Shown here: in pieces, positions 7,954-16,302 of the stretch
How the letters are laid out: every line of letters begins with the position of its first letter
Numbering within the stretch: position 1 is the stretch's first letter
Assembly (NCBI GenBank): GCA_023396115.1
Contig: JAEWXC010000004.1
Location: 1 to 41,978 of the forward strand
From: Actinomycetes bacterium
GTDB taxonomy: Bacteria > Actinomycetota > Actinomycetes > Propionibacteriales > Nocardioidaceae
Direction of reading: 5' to 3'
Length of the DNA: 41,978 nucleotides
Position numbers and translations under genes: made by a program
The notes under the pieces: model-generated
What the model saw: only the letters and a program-made list of their open reading frames with translations
Database searches by the model: none
Told to the model about the DNA's origin: nothing

Positions 7954-8424
7954 GTGAGCACCGGAACCATCGAGGTCGTCACCCCCGACATGTGGCGTCG
8001 CCAGCGCGACCTCCGGCTGGCCGCGTTGGCCCAGGCCCCCGAGCAGTTCGGCTCCACGCTGGCCCGGGAGCAGGAGTTCAGCGACGACACCTGGCGGGAG
8101 CGGGCATCACGCCCGAGCACCCTGCTGGCGTCCGTGGACGGACGCGACGTCGCGATCGCCGGCGTCTACCTGCACGACGACACCTGGCAGGTCAACGCGA
8201 TGTGGATCGAGCCCGAGCACCGGGGCCGCGGCATCGCCGACGCGCTGCTGGCCGGCTGCGAGGTGCTGGTCCGCCAGGCCGGTGCGTCACGGATGCAGCT
8301 GTGGGTGTTCGAGGACAACCCCGCAGGACTGGGTGCCTACACCCGGGCCGGCTTCGAGCTCACCGGCACCCGGGACCACGTGCGCGACGGACGGCACGTG
8401 CTGGAGATGCTCAAGCGCTGGTGA
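7954..8424 (+). CDS. GNAT N-acetyltransferase
   Basis: 156 residues from GTG 7954, just after the DUF664 stop. The protein shows VNAMWIEPEHRGRGIADALL (residues 79-98), the strand-4/acetyl-CoA loop of GNAT enzymes, then MQLWVFEDNPAGLGAYTRAG, the classic N-x-x-A-x-x-x-Y-x-x-x-G-F motif. The N terminus (RDLRLAALAQAPEQFGSTLA) is typical of small-molecule or protein N-acetyltransferases of unknown target. Ends 6 bp from the convergent trmL gene. Confidence 0.85.
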   Translation: MSTGTIEVVTPDMWRRQRDLRLAALAQAPEQFGSTLAREQEFSDDTWRERASRPSTLLASVDGRDVAIAGVYLHDDTWQVNAMWIEPEHRGRGIADALLAGCEVLVRQAGASRMQLWVFEDNPAGLGAYTRAGFELTGTRDHVRDGRHVLEMLKRW

Positions 8425-8430
8425 GCGGCC

Positions 8431-8895
8431 TCAGACGGCGCCGGGGAAACCCTGCTGCCGCCACGCCTCGTAGGTGACCACCGCGGCGGAGTTGGACAGG
8501 TTCATCGAACGCCGGCCCGGCAGCATCGGGATCCGGACCTGCTCGGTGACCCGCGGGTGGTCCAGGGCGGTGTCCGGGAGGCCGGTGGGCTCGGGACCGA
8601 AGAGGAACACGTCGCCGGGGAGGAACTCCACGTCGCTGTGCCAGCGCTCCGCGTGCGCGGTGAAGGCGAACACCCGAGCCGTGGGCAGAGTCCCCAGCGC
8701 CGCCTCCAGGTCGGCGTGCACCTGCACCTGGGCCAGGTCGTGGTAGTCGAGACCGGCCCGCTTGAGCTTGGCCTCGGACAGGTCGAATCCCAGCGGTTCC
8801 ACCAGGTGCAGCGTGGCCCCGGTGCCGGCCACCATCCGGATCGCGTTGCCGGTGTTGGGTGGGATCCGGGGTTCGAGGAACATCACGTGGAACAC
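8431..8895 (-). CDS. trmL: tRNA (cytidine/uridine-2'-O)-methyltransferase TrmL
   Basis: About 154 residues, close to the 157 of E. coli TrmL, a SPOUT-class enzyme that methylates the ribose of the tRNA-Leu wobble base. The three SPOUT motifs are visible: motif 1 FLEPRIPPNTGNAIRMVAGT (near the N terminus), motif 2 FLFGPEPTGLPD, and motif 3 RIPMLPGRRSMNLSNSAAVV forming the trefoil-knot SAM site. GTG 8895 is chosen because TACGGT lies 5 nt upstream and no ribosome-binding site is seen; GTG 8886 and ATG 8883 are alternatives. Divergent from the truncated marR gene. Confidence 0.88.
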   Translation of the reverse strand: MFHVMFLEPRIPPNTGNAIRMVAGTGATLHLVEPLGFDLSEAKLKRAGLDYHDLAQVQVHADLEAALGTLPTARVFAFTAHAERWHSDVEFLPGDVFLFGPEPTGLPDTALDHPRVTEQVRIPMLPGRRSMNLSNSAAVVTYEAWRQQGFPGAV

Positions 8896-8960
8896 GCTGC
8901 ACCGTACCGCGGGCCAGCACCGCTCCTCCGGGTGAGCCCGGCACGGCCCGGAGACACGAG

Positions 8961-8990
8961 CACGCCAGCGCCCGGGTGGTCGCTGGCGTG
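8961..8990. promoter_or_regulatory. Perfect 10-bp inverted repeat upstream of trmL and marR
   Basis: CACGCCAGCG - 10 nt - CGCTGGCGTG is a perfect 10-bp repeat between the divergent trmL and marR-like genes. Its position suggests a regulator site, possibly for the MarR protein itself; a transcript hairpin is the alternative. Confidence 0.4.
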
Positions 8991-9066
8991 CAGGTGCGGG
9001 CGAAACCTCAGCCGGCGACGAGCTCGGCGTCCGCGACCGGCGAGGTCGTGGTCGCAGCCGCGCACC

Positions 9067-9375
9067 ATGAAGGAGATCGCCGACGTCCTGGGCCTCGATG
9101 CCTCGACCGTGAACCGGCAGGTCAACTCCGCCCTCAAGTCCGGGCTGGTGGAGCGCTGCTCCCCCACCGGCGGGGCGCGCCCGATCCGTCCGACCGAGGC
9201 CGGCCGGGCCGGGTTCGAGGCCGACCTGCTCTCGAGCCTGGCCACCACCCGGGCAGGTCTGGACGCGCTGCCGGCCGGTCGCGCCGAGGAGTTCCTGGCG
9301 CTGTTCGCCACCTTCGTGGAGGGCTACCGCGCAGCCGCCGAGGCCGCGCACGGCCCCGCACCCCAGACGCGCTGA
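9067..9375 (+). pseudogene. MarR-family regulator, N-terminally truncated
   Basis: From ATG 9067 the protein begins directly at the winged-helix recognition part (MKEIADVLGLDASTVNRQVN, then SALKSGLVERC and a wing ending IRPTEAG). It continues with the C-terminal dimer helix for 102 residues in all. MarR proteins are normally about 140-160 residues, with ~40 residues of dimerisation and first DNA-binding helices before this point. The sequence just upstream has no convincing MarR-like reading in any frame. It is therefore either a 5'-deleted pseudogene or an unusually short MarR. The preceding palindrome at 8961-8990 may be a leftover operator. Confidence 0.6.
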
Positions 9376-9424
9376 CGCTCCTCGGCGCTGGCCACATCAG
9401 GAGGTGGCGGGCCGGGGGCGGGCG

Positions 9425-11794
9425 TCAGGCGCCGGTGTAGCGCGCCAGGTGCTCGCCGGTCAGGGTCGATCGGGCTGTCACCAGGTCGCGTGGCGTCCCC
9501 TCGAAGACCACCAGTCCCCCGTCGTGCCCGGCTCCCGGGCCGAGGTCGATGATCCAGTCAGCGTGGGCCATCACCGCCTGGTGGTGCTCGATCACCACCA
9601 CGGACCGGCCCGCGTCGACCAGCCGGTCGAGCAACCCCAGCAGATTCTCCACGTCGGCCAGGTGCAGTCCGGTGGTGGGCTCGTCCAGGACGTAGACGTC
9701 GCCCTTGTCGGCCATCTGCGCGGCCAGCTTGAGGCGCTGGCGCTCTCCCCCGGACAGCGTGGTCAGGGGCTGACCCAGGGAGATGTAGCCGATCCCGACG
9801 TCCACCAGTCGGGTGAGGATCTTGTGGGCGGCCGGGATCCGGGCCTCGCCCTCACCGAAGAACTGCTCGGCCTCGGCGATCGGCATCGCCAGCACCTGGC
9901 TGATGTCCTTGCCGCCGAGCCGGTACTCCAGCACCGCGCTCTGGAACCGCTTGCCCTCGCACTCCTCGCACGGGGTCGCCACCCCGGCCATCATGGCCAG
10001 GTCGGTGTAGACCACTCCGGCGCCCTTGCAGGTGCCGCAGGCGCCCTCGGAGTTGGGGCTGAACAGGGCCGGCTTCACGCCGTTGGCCTTGGCGAAGGCC
10101 TTGCGGATCGGCTCCAGCAGCCCGGTGTAGGTGGCCGGGTTGGAACGCCGCGAGCCCTTGATCGCGGCCTGGTCGACCACCACCACACCGTCCCGCTTGG
10201 CCAGGGAACCATGGATCAGCGAGCTCTTGCCCGACCCGGCGACACCGGTGACCGCCACCAGCACACCGGTCGGCACGTCCACGTCGACGTCGCGCAGGTT
10301 GTGGGTGTCGGCGCCGCGGATCTCCAGGCTGCCGGTCGCGGACCGGACCTCGTCCTTGAGCTGGGCCCGGTAGGCCAGGTGCCGGCCGGTGGTGGTGTCG
10401 CTGTCGCGCAGACCCTCGACGCTGCCCTCGAAGCAGATGGTGCCGCCCGCGGTGCCGGCACCCGGTCCGAGGTCGACCACGTGGTCGGCGATCGCGATCG
10501 TCTCCGGCTTGTGCTCCACGACCAGCACGGTGTTGCCCTTGTCGCGCAGCTGGAGCAGCAGCTCGTTCATCCGGTCGATGTCGTGCGGGTGCAGGCCCAC
10601 GGTGGGTTCGTCGAAGACGTAGGTGACGTCGGTCAGCGAGGAGCCCAGGTGCCGGATCATCTTGACCCGCTGCGCCTCACCGCCCGAGAGGGTCCCCGAG
10701 GCCCGGTCCAGGCTCAGGTAGCCCAGGCCGATCCGGACGAACGAGTCCAGCGAGTCGCGCAGCCCCTCCAGCAGCGGGGCCACTGACGGCTCCTCGAGCC
10801 CGCGCACCCACTCGGCCAGGTCGCTGATCTGCATCGCACAGACGTCGGCGATCGACTTGCCGTCGATCTTCGAGGACCTGGCGCCCTCCGAGAGCCGGGT
10901 GCCCTCGCAGTCGGGGCAGGTGTCGAAGGTGACGGCCCGGTCGACGAAGGCCCGGATGTGCGGCTGCATGGCGTCGCGGTCCTTGGACAGCATCGACTTC
11001 TGCATCTTCGGCAGCACGCCCTCGTAGGTGACGTTGATGCCGTCGGCCTTGACCTTGACCGGCTCCTTCCAGAGCAGGTCGTGCAGCTCGCGCTTGCCGA
11101 ACTCCTTGACCGGCTTGTCCATGTCGAAGAAGCCGGACCCGGCGAAGATCCGGCCGTACCAGCCGTCCATCGAGTAGCCGGGGACCAGCAGCGCGCCCTG
11201 GGCCAGTGACTTGTCGCCGTCGAAGATGGCGGTGAGGTCGAAGTCGTTGACCCGGCCCAGACCCTCGCAGCGCGGGCACATGCCGCCGACCACGGTGTAG
11301 GTCTTGGCCTCGCGCTGCTGGCTGACGCCCTTGTCGACCTTGACCGACCCGGTCCCGGTGGCCGAGGCGACGTTGAACGAGTACGCCTGCGGCGGACCGA
11401 TCTGCGGCTGGGCCAGGCGGCTGAACAGGATCCGCAGCATCGCGTTGGCGTCGGTGACCGTGCCGACGGTGGAGCGGGGGTTCGCGCCGATCCGCTCCTG
11501 GTCGACGATGATCGCGGTGGTGATCCCGTCGAGCAGGTCCACGTCGGGGCGGGCCAGGGTGGGCATGAAGCCCTGGACGAACGCGCTGTAGGTCTCGTTG
11601 ATGAGCCGCTGGGACTCCGCGGCCACGGTGCCGAAGACGAGCGAGCTCTTGCCGGAGCCGGAGACCCCGGTGAACACGCTGAGGCGGCGCTTGGGGATCT
11701 CCACCGAGACGTCGCGCAGGTTGTTCTCCCGGGCCCCGTGGACGCGGATCAGGTCGTGGCTGTCGGCGGGGTGGCCCCCGGAGGTCTGCGGCAT
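9425..11794 (-). CDS. UvrA-like ABC protein, short class (excinuclease/drug-resistance paralogue)
   Basis: 789 residues, clearly shorter than the ~950 of housekeeping UvrA. Both ABC halves are present: Walker A GVSGSGKSS (residues 43-51) and GVAGSGKSS (near 515); signatures TLSGGEAQRVKM and TLSGGERQRLKL; Walker B VFDEPTVGLHPHD and VLDEPTTGLHLAD. Zinc-binding cysteine pairs occur at CPRCEG, CPDCEG, CGTCKG and CEECEG. The size suggests loss of the UvrB-binding and insertion domains, as in UvrA2/DrrC-like proteins that protect against DNA-binding drugs. A role in drug tolerance is inference. ATG 11794 lies 6 nt after TAGCCT, so it is probably leaderless. Confidence 0.88.
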   Translation of the reverse strand: MPQTSGGHPADSHDLIRVHGARENNLRDVSVEIPKRRLSVFTGVSGSGKSSLVFGTVAAESQRLINETYSAFVQGFMPTLARPDVDLLDGITTAIIVDQERIGANPRSTVGTVTDANAMLRILFSRLAQPQIGPPQAYSFNVASATGTGSVKVDKGVSQQREAKTYTVVGGMCPRCEGLGRVNDFDLTAIFDGDKSLAQGALLVPGYSMDGWYGRIFAGSGFFDMDKPVKEFGKRELHDLLWKEPVKVKADGINVTYEGVLPKMQKSMLSKDRDAMQPHIRAFVDRAVTFDTCPDCEGTRLSEGARSSKIDGKSIADVCAMQISDLAEWVRGLEEPSVAPLLEGLRDSLDSFVRIGLGYLSLDRASGTLSGGEAQRVKMIRHLGSSLTDVTYVFDEPTVGLHPHDIDRMNELLLQLRDKGNTVLVVEHKPETIAIADHVVDLGPGAGTAGGTICFEGSVEGLRDSDTTTGRHLAYRAQLKDEVRSATGSLEIRGADTHNLRDVDVDVPTGVLVAVTGVAGSGKSSLIHGSLAKRDGVVVVDQAAIKGSRRSNPATYTGLLEPIRKAFAKANGVKPALFSPNSEGACGTCKGAGVVYTDLAMMAGVATPCEECEGKRFQSAVLEYRLGGKDISQVLAMPIAEAEQFFGEGEARIPAAHKILTRLVDVGIGYISLGQPLTTLSGGERQRLKLAAQMADKGDVYVLDEPTTGLHLADVENLLGLLDRLVDAGRSVVVIEHHQAVMAHADWIIDLGPGAGHDGGLVVFEGTPRDLVTARSTLTGEHLARYTGA

Positions 11795-11800
11795 GGGGCA

Positions 11801-11806
11801 AGGCTA
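11801..11806 (-). promoter_or_regulatory. -10 box of the uvrA-like gene (leaderless)
   Basis: TAGCCT on the minus strand, 6 nt before the ATG at 11794. No ribosome-binding site lies in between. Confidence 0.5.
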
Positions 11807-11957
11807 GTGGCTGCCACCCCCAACCGAAGGCCGGACGAGACGGCCGGCGCCCCCGGGCCGCTCCGCTCCCCCAGCCCGGTGCGCCCGGAGGAACGAGCCG
11901 GGTGCCCGGTGTGCGCGAGGACCCCGCAACTCGCCGTTGACCTGCACGGTTCGGGTC

Positions 11958-11979
11958 TATCTCATATCTGAGATACCGT
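11958..11979 (+). promoter_or_regulatory. Operator and -10 box of the XRE-MurA gene
   Basis: TATCTCATATCTGAGATA (11958-11975) is a perfect 7-4-7 inverted repeat. Its end overlaps a TACCGT -10 box (11974-11979) placed 7 nt before the ATG at 11987, so the palindrome fills the -35/-10 spacer. Because the gene it precedes encodes an XRE-type DNA-binding domain, autoregulation is the simplest reading. The symmetry and spacing are seen; the protein-site link is inferred. Confidence 0.6.
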
Positions 11980-11986
11980 CGTCGCC

Positions 11987-13513
11987 ATGACCGAGGACTA
12001 CAAGGGCAGGATCGGCAACCTGATCCGCGACGCCCGCAAGCACCGGGGTCTGACCCAGCAGCAGCTGGCCGACCGCCTGGCCACCAGCCAGTCAGCGATC
12101 AACCGGATCGAGAAGGGCCACCAGAACCTCTCGTTGGAGACGCTCGCCCGGATCGGTACCGCACTGGACTCCGAGATCGTGGCGCTCGGCGCCGGCCCGA
12201 CGCACCTGCGGATCGAGGGCCCCACGGTCCTCTCCGGCTCGATCGAGGTGAAGACCTCGAAGAACGCCGGGGTCGCGCTGCTGTGCGCCTCGCTGCTGAA
12301 CCGGGGCCGCACCACCCTGCGCAAGGTGGCCCGGATCGAGGAGGTCAACCGCCTGCTGGAGGTTCTCACCTCGCTCGGCGTGCAGACCCGGTGGCTCAAC
12401 GACGAGGGCGACCTCGAGATCATCCCGCCGGCCCAGCTCAAGCTGGACGCCATCGACGAGGAGGCGGCCCGCCGCACCCGCTCGGTGATCATGTTCCTGG
12501 GGCCGCTGCTGCACCGCGCGGACTCCTTCGACCTGCCCTACGCCGGCGGCTGCAACCTGGGTGAGCGGACCGTCGAGCCGCACCTGACCGCGCTGCGGGC
12601 GTTCGGTCTGGGCGTCAAGGCCAACGAGGGCTCGTACCACGCCACCGTGGACCGGTCGGTCCAGCCCGCCCGAGCGATCGTGCTCACCGAGCGCGGCGAC
12701 ACGGTCACCGAGAACGCGCTGATGGCCGCGGCCCTGCACCCGGGCACCACGGTCATCAAGAACGCCTCCTCCAACTACATGGTCCAGGACCTGTGCTTCT
12801 ACCTGCAGCGTCTGGGCGTGCAGGTCGAGGGCGTCGGCACCACCACGCTCAGCGTGACCGGTCTGGACCGGATCGACGTGGACGTCGACTACGCGCCGGC
12901 CGAGGACCCGATCGAGGCGATGAGCCTGATCGCCGCGGCCATCGTCACCGGCTCCGAGATCACCATCCAGCGCGCGCCGATCGAGTTCCTCGAGATCGAG
13001 CTCGCCACGCTGGAGGAGATGGGCTTCCAGTACTCGCTCAGCGCCGAGTACACCGCGGCCAACAAGAAGACCCGGCTGGTCGACATCACCACCTACCCGT
13101 CGAAGCTCAAGGCGCCACGCGACAAGATCCACCCGCTGCCGTTCCCGGGCCTCAACATCGACAACCTGCCGTTCTTCGCGGTGATCGCGGCCGTCGCCGA
13201 GGGCACCACGCTGCTGCACGACTGGGTCTACGAGAACCGGGCGATCTACCTGGTCGAGCTGAACCGGCTCGGGGCCGACGTGAAGCTGCTCGACCCGCAC
13301 CGGGTGCACGTGCAGGGGCCGACCCGGTTCTCGGGCGCCGAGATCGTCTGCCCCCCGGCCCTGCGGCCCGCGGTGGTGATCCTGCTGGCGATGCTCGCCG
13401 CGAAGGGCACCTCGGTGCTCCGCTCGACCTACGTGATCAGCCGTGGCTACGAGGACCTGGCCGAGCGGCTCACCGAGCTCGGCGCGAACATCGAGTCGTT
13501 CCGCGACATCTGA
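11987..13513 (+). CDS. XRE helix-turn-helix fused to a MurA-like enolpyruvyl transferase
   Basis: 508 residues. Residues 8-62 are an XRE/Cro HTH (LIRDARKHRGLTQQQLADRL ... SQSAINRIEKG). From about residue 72 the protein is an EPSP-synthase/MurA fold. Active-site features of MurA remain: KNA (Lys92-Asn93), the PEP-binding Cys189 in YAGGCNLGERTVEPH, Asp392 in PGLNIDNLPFF, and VYENR. The usual GFPTDMQAQ stretch is altered. It could transfer enolpyruvate to UDP-GlcNAc or a related substrate, or be a ligand-sensing regulator. A housekeeping murA normally lies elsewhere in actinobacteria. Leaderless start after TACCGT, with a palindrome over the promoter. Two strong hairpins follow. Confidence 0.85.
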   Translation: MTEDYKGRIGNLIRDARKHRGLTQQQLADRLATSQSAINRIEKGHQNLSLETLARIGTALDSEIVALGAGPTHLRIEGPTVLSGSIEVKTSKNAGVALLCASLLNRGRTTLRKVARIEEVNRLLEVLTSLGVQTRWLNDEGDLEIIPPAQLKLDAIDEEAARRTRSVIMFLGPLLHRADSFDLPYAGGCNLGERTVEPHLTALRAFGLGVKANEGSYHATVDRSVQPARAIVLTERGDTVTENALMAAALHPGTTVIKNASSNYMVQDLCFYLQRLGVQVEGVGTTTLSVTGLDRIDVDVDYAPAEDPIEAMSLIAAAIVTGSEITIQRAPIEFLEIELATLEEMGFQYSLSAEYTAANKKTRLVDITTYPSKLKAPRDKIHPLPFPGLNIDNLPFFAVIAAVAEGTTLLHDWVYENRAIYLVELNRLGADVKLLDPHRVHVQGPTRFSGAEIVCPPALRPAVVILLAMLAAKGTSVLRSTYVISRGYEDLAERLTELGANIESFRDI

Positions 13514-13532
13514 GCCGGCCCCCGGCACACGA

Positions 13533-13565
13533 CGAGCCCGGAACCCACCACGGGTTCCGGGCTCG
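13533..13565. terminator. Strong hairpin terminator (first of two)
   Basis: A perfect 14-bp stem (CGAGCCCGGAACCC with its complement) around a 5-nt loop, starting 20 nt after the XRE-MurA stop. It sits between convergent genes and can act from either side. Confidence 0.75.
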
Positions 13566-13573
13566 CTCGTTCC

Positions 13574-13602
13574 CGCACGACACCCGTCGGGGGTGTCGTG
13601 CG
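13574..13602. terminator. Strong hairpin terminator (second of two)
   Basis: A perfect 12-bp stem (CGCACGACACCC with its complement) with a 5-nt loop, ending 2 nt before the stop codon of the zinc-ribbon gene on the other strand. It probably serves that gene. Confidence 0.7.
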
Positions 13603-13604
13603 GC

Positions 13605-13865
13605 TCAGTTGAAGAGGGTCTCCACCCAGGCACGTGCGCGCCGGGGCGAGGACGGCGGGGCCACCATGTCCGGGGTGATCCGCGGCAGCGGACGGGTGTG
13701 CTGGCCCGATCCCTCGTGCCAGTCGGTCTCGGCCTCGACCAGGTTGCCCAGGTCGAGACGTTCCAGGAAGACCCCGTGACCGTCGGGGCACCGCGTCGCT
13801 CGTGCCTGTCCGACCACGACCTCGACCATGGGCTGCTGGCACCGGGGGCACTTGAACGTCTCCAT
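13605..13865 (-). CDS. Small zinc-ribbon protein (TFIIB-type)
   Basis: 86 residues. The N terminus is a zinc ribbon: METFKCPRCQQPMVEVVVGQ with C-x2-C, then RCPDGHGVFLERLDLGNLVE, matching the zf-TFIIB/COG3809 pattern in which the second pair is Cys and His. The C-terminal half is basic and proline-rich. Function is unknown. The ATG at 13865 is used; a GTG further upstream in the same frame is possible. The start lies 76 bp from the divergent phosphodiesterase gene. Confidence 0.75.
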   Translation of the reverse strand: METFKCPRCQQPMVEVVVGQARATRCPDGHGVFLERLDLGNLVEAETDWHEGSGQHTRPLPRITPDMVAPPSSPRRARAWVETLFN

Positions 13866-13941
13866 TCCCCGACGGTACTCCCGTGCGACCCGCACGACTC
13901 CGAGGCGGTCGATCGTGTCGCGGGTGGGCATACTCACTCCC

Positions 13942-14751
13942 GTGATCGACGCTCCCACACACCACCACTACCTCGACGCCCAAGGATGGGGGTCCGCCGG
14001 CCACCCCCTGGCGTTCGCGCACCGCGGCGGCGCCGAGCAGGCCGACCTGGCCGGGCTGGAGAACACGCTGGTCGCGTTCGCCCACGCCGTCGAGCAGGGC
14101 TACACCTACCTGGAGACCGACGTCCACGTCACCGCCGACGGGGTGCTCGTGGCCTTCCACGACACGGTGCTCGACCGGGTCACCGACGCCACCGGGGTGC
14201 TGGTCGAGCTGCCCTGGTCGGTGGTCGAGCAGGCCCGGGTCGGGGGTCGGGAACCGATCCCGTCGTTCGCCGACCTGGTCGAGGCGTTCCCGCGGGCCCG
14301 GTTCAACATCGACATCAAGGCCGACGGCGCGGTCGCCCCGCTGGCCCGCTTCCTGGCCGAACGCCAGATCGAGGACCGGGTCCTGGTCGGGTCGTTCTCG
14401 GGCCGGCGCCTGCGGGAGTTCCGCCGGATCACCGGTGGCCGGGTGGCCACCTCCGCGTCTCCGCTCGAGGTGGCCGCCTGGGTGCTGCTGCCCGGTTCGC
14501 TGGCCGACCGGCTCACCCGCGGCCAGGTCGCGGCGCTGCAGATCCCGCACCGCCACGAGCGGCTGCTGGTCGCCTCGGCCCGACTGGTCCGCAAGGCGCA
14601 CCGGCGTGGCAAGCACGTGCACGTGTGGACCATCGACGATCCTGAGGAGATGCAGCTCCTCCTCGACCGCGGGGTGGACGGCCTGATGACGGACCGCACC
14701 GACCTGCTCAAGGATGTGCTCATCCGACGTGGGCAGTGGCACGAGCAGTGA
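13942..14751 (+). CDS. Glycerophosphodiester phosphodiesterase
   Basis: 269 residues of the GDPD TIM-barrel family, hydrolysing glycerophosphodiesters to glycerol 3-phosphate and an alcohol. Catalytic motifs: FAHRGGAEQ (the HRG motif), ENTLVAFAHAVEQG (E-N-T), LETDVHVTADGVLVAFHD (metal-binding E-x-D and the catalytic H-D), and FNIDIKADG. The C-terminal HVWTIDDPEEM and GLMTDR close the barrel. No signal peptide is seen, so it is likely cytoplasmic. The start is the GTG at 13942, 5 nt after TACTCA with no ribosome-binding site, so leaderless translation is plausible. The transporter gene begins 64 bp downstream. Confidence 0.9.
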   Translation: MIDAPTHHHYLDAQGWGSAGHPLAFAHRGGAEQADLAGLENTLVAFAHAVEQGYTYLETDVHVTADGVLVAFHDTVLDRVTDATGVLVELPWSVVEQARVGGREPIPSFADLVEAFPRARFNIDIKADGAVAPLARFLAERQIEDRVLVGSFSGRRLREFRRITGGRVATSASPLEVAAWVLLPGSLADRLTRGQVAALQIPHRHERLLVASARLVRKAHRRGKHVHVWTIDDPEEMQLLLDRGVDGLMTDRTDLLKDVLIRRGQWHEQ

Positions 14752-14815
14752 ACGCCCCCGGTGAGGACGCCGGTACGGACCAGGGCAGTGACGTGGAAGT
14801 GGGAGGACTGAGCCG

Positions 14816-16189
14816 ATGAGCCAGGAGACGGCCGTGCGTCGTGCGGAGGAGAAGCGCCGGTTCGGTTGGCCGGTGTGGGCCTGGGGCCTGTGGGACTGGG
14901 GGTCGGCGGCGTTCAACGCGGTGATCACCACGTTCGTCTTCACCGTCTACCTGACCGGGGAGCACGACGACGGCACGCCGTTCTTCGGCGAGGGCGTGGA
15001 CACCAAGCTGGGTCTGGCCCTGGCCGCGGCGGGAGTGCTGATCGCACTGCTGGCGCCGATCACCGGCCAGCGGGCCGACCGCAGCGGCCGCCGGACGTTC
15101 TGGCTGGCGGTCAACACCGGGCTGGTGGTGCTGGTCTCGGCCGGCATGTTCTTCGTCAAGCCGGACGAGTCCTACCTGTGGCTGGGTCTGCTGCTGCTCG
15201 CGGCTGGCAACATCTTCTTCGAGTTCGCCCAGGTCAACTACAACGCGATGCTCAACGAGGTCTCGACGCCGCAGACCGTGGGCCGGGTCTCCGGCCTGGG
15301 CTGGGGTCTGGGCTACATCGGCGGCATCGTGCTGCTGCTGTTCGTCTACTTCGGCCTGATCTCCCCCGAGAAGGGGCTGTTCGGGGTCAGCAACCACGAG
15401 GCCAGCGACGTGCGGGTCACGATGTTGATCTGTGCGGTGTGGACCCTGGTGTTCAGCCTCCCGGTGATCTTGACGATCCGCGACCACCCCGCCGACCGCA
15501 GCGCGGGCCGCAGCCCCCGGGTCGGGATCCTGCAGAGCTACCGCAGCCTGTTCGCCTCGATCGCCGAGCTGTGGCGCTCGGACCGCAACACCGTCAAGTT
15601 CCTCTTCGCCTCCGCGGTCTTCCGCGACGGCCTGGCCGGGGTCTTCACCTTCGGTGCGGTGCTGGCGGCCGGCACGTTCGGCTTCTCCGACGGCGGCGTC
15701 ATCATCTTCGGCGTGGCCGCCAACGTGGTCGCCGGCCTGGCCACCATCGCCTTCGGTGCCCTGGACGACCTGATCGGGCCCAAGCGGGTCATCGTGATCG
15801 CCCTGAGCTCGATGATGGTCGCGGGCCTGATGGTCTTCTTCCTGCACGACGGCGGCAAGACCGTGTTCTGGATCTTCGGTCTGGTGCTGTGCATCTTCGT
15901 GGGCCCGGCGCAGAGCGCGTCGCGGACCTTCCTGGCGCGGCTCATCCCCGAGGGCAAGGAGGGGCAGGTGTTCGGTCTGTACGCCACCACCGGTCGTGCG
16001 GTGAGCTTCCTGGCCCCGGCCATGTGGGCCTTCTCCATCTGGCTCGGCGCCCAGGTGATCGACGCCGAGAAGCAGCGCGACGCTCAGTACTTCGGGATCC
16101 TGGGGATCCTGGTGGTGGTCGGGGTCGGGCTGGCCATGCTGCTGCCGGTGGTCTCGCAGGTGCGCAAGGACTCCGCGCTCACCGACTGA
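14816..16189 (+). CDS. MFS transporter, UMF1/Atg22-like
   Basis: 457 residues with about twelve hydrophobic segments. The N terminus carries WAWGLWDWGSAAFNAVITTF, the signature start of UMF1/Atg22 (vacuole effluxer) type permeases, and QRADRSGRRTFW is the MFS loop 2-3 motif. A second loop, DDLIGPKRVIV, is in the C-terminal half. Atg22 relatives export amino acids in yeast; the bacterial substrate is unknown. The start ATG 14816 has GGAGGA about 9 nt upstream. It follows the phosphodiesterase gene on the same strand and is closed by a strong hairpin at 16256-16291. Confidence 0.87.
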   Translation: MSQETAVRRAEEKRRFGWPVWAWGLWDWGSAAFNAVITTFVFTVYLTGEHDDGTPFFGEGVDTKLGLALAAAGVLIALLAPITGQRADRSGRRTFWLAVNTGLVVLVSAGMFFVKPDESYLWLGLLLLAAGNIFFEFAQVNYNAMLNEVSTPQTVGRVSGLGWGLGYIGGIVLLLFVYFGLISPEKGLFGVSNHEASDVRVTMLICAVWTLVFSLPVILTIRDHPADRSAGRSPRVGILQSYRSLFASIAELWRSDRNTVKFLFASAVFRDGLAGVFTFGAVLAAGTFGFSDGGVIIFGVAANVVAGLATIAFGALDDLIGPKRVIVIALSSMMVAGLMVFFLHDGGKTVFWIFGLVLCIFVGPAQSASRTFLARLIPEGKEGQVFGLYATTGRAVSFLAPAMWAFSIWLGAQVIDAEKQRDAQYFGILGILVVVGVGLAMLLPVVSQVRKDSALTD

Positions 16190-16255
16190 GCCCTCCTGGG
16201 GTCTCCCCCGGGCCAACTCCGGCGCCCGCGGGGACACCGGTCCGGGAGACGGGAC

Positions 16256-16291
16256 CCCGGGCACCTGTGGCGAGCACCACAGGTGCCCGGG
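16256..16291 (+). terminator. Strong hairpin terminator after the MFS gene
   Basis: A perfect 15-bp stem (CCCGGGCACCTGTGG and its complement) with a 6-nt loop, followed by a few T residues. It separates the transporter gene from the rbpA promoter. Confidence 0.8.
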
Positions 16292-16302
16292 ACCGGTTTG
16301 TC

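Noticed and set aside
12092..13633. A 513-codon open frame opposite the XRE-MurA gene
   Set aside because: Antisense shadow; no domain and composition dominated by Gly, Arg, Asp and His.
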